Source: Alphaproteobacteria bacterium | GTDB lineage: Bacteria > Pseudomonadota > Alphaproteobacteria > Rs-D84 | DNA: 13,831 nucleotides | Direction of reading: 5' to 3' | Assembly: GCA_029051085.1 (NCBI GenBank) | Contig: JAIDLK010000079.1 | Span: forward strand, 1-13,831 | Shown here: positions 13,776 through 13,831 of the stretch, one piece after another | Layout of the letters: every line of letters begins with the position of its first letter | How positions within the stretch are numbered: the first letter of the stretch is position 1 | Notes under the pieces: generated by a model | Seen by the model: the letters and a program-made list of their open reading frames with translations, nothing else | What the model was told of the DNA's origin: nothing | The model's database searches: none | Program-made: the position numbers and the translations under genes

Positions 13776-13831
13776 GATTTTTTCCTTATAATGTAATCGT
13801 TATATTAAATAATTAAAAATCGCAATCATTA
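13776..13831 (-). promoter_or_regulatory. Promoter/operator region of the efflux operon (partial)
   Basis: This AT-rich stretch should hold the promoter of the efflux operon. On the minus strand TTGCGA (13825-13820) and TATAAC (13804-13799) are separated by 15 bases, shorter than ideal. TAATG (13831-13827) and CATTA form the ends of an imperfect inverted repeat around this region, a possible MarR operator. The contig ends here, so upstream elements may be missing. Confidence 0.35.

Noticed and set aside
1..13831. CRISPR arrays, insertion sequences, tRNA or rRNA genes
   Set aside because: No regularly spaced repeats, transposase frames, terminal inverted repeats, tRNA cloverleaf or rRNA-like segments were seen.

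Overview
The window looks like a contig from an uncultured, host-associated Alphaproteobacterium of moderate GC. The support is a GapR/DUF2312 protein, an alphaproteobacterial ComEC whose C-terminal domain lacks a metallo-hydrolase motif, the compact run rmuC / def-fmt-truA, and short versions of several housekeeping proteins. The exact lineage cannot be fixed from sequence reading alone.

Layout, left to right. Positions 1-53 are not genomic: on the minus strand they read as a Nextera-type sequencing adapter with a few errors, fused to a broken pyruvate kinase gene (50-778, minus). A divergent promoter region then leads to gapR, an RNHCP zinc-ribbon gene and comEC (869-3432, plus). comEC runs 68 bases tail-to-tail into truA. 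The minus-strand operon def-fmt-(62-aa Cys-rich protein)-truA (5639 down to 3365) supplies N-formyl-methionine start and deformylation functions plus tRNA pseudouridylation. Divergent from it is rmuC (5682-6563), closed by a strong bidirectional terminator. Next come a small membrane/coiled-coil protein and a HAD-IB phosphatase (6590-7490, minus).

The most unusual part is 7537-8285. A good sigma70-type promoter opens directly onto a leader RNA of about 213 nt with many hairpins. Its last third contains mutually exclusive pairings: one arm at 7671-7679 can pair either locally with 7658-7665 or with 7729-7737. The second choice would break both an intrinsic terminator (7734-7760) and a helix (7727-7733 with 7775-7781) that hides the ribosome binding site. 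A short upstream frame with four Cys codons (7609-7728) ends exactly at this switch. The controlled gene encodes a secreted protein with 13 cysteines. This looks like an undescribed attenuator or riboswitch-like element.

The right end (13775 down to 8308, minus) is one operon: MarR-family regulator, TolC-like outer membrane channel, a miniature membrane fusion protein and an RND permease. Two parts are abnormal. The fusion protein is only about 206 aa and seems to lack the alpha-hairpin, and the permease has S-N and N where AcrB-type pumps carry the proton-relay D-D and K. The system therefore resembles a tripartite drug efflux pump but probably works by a modified mechanism.
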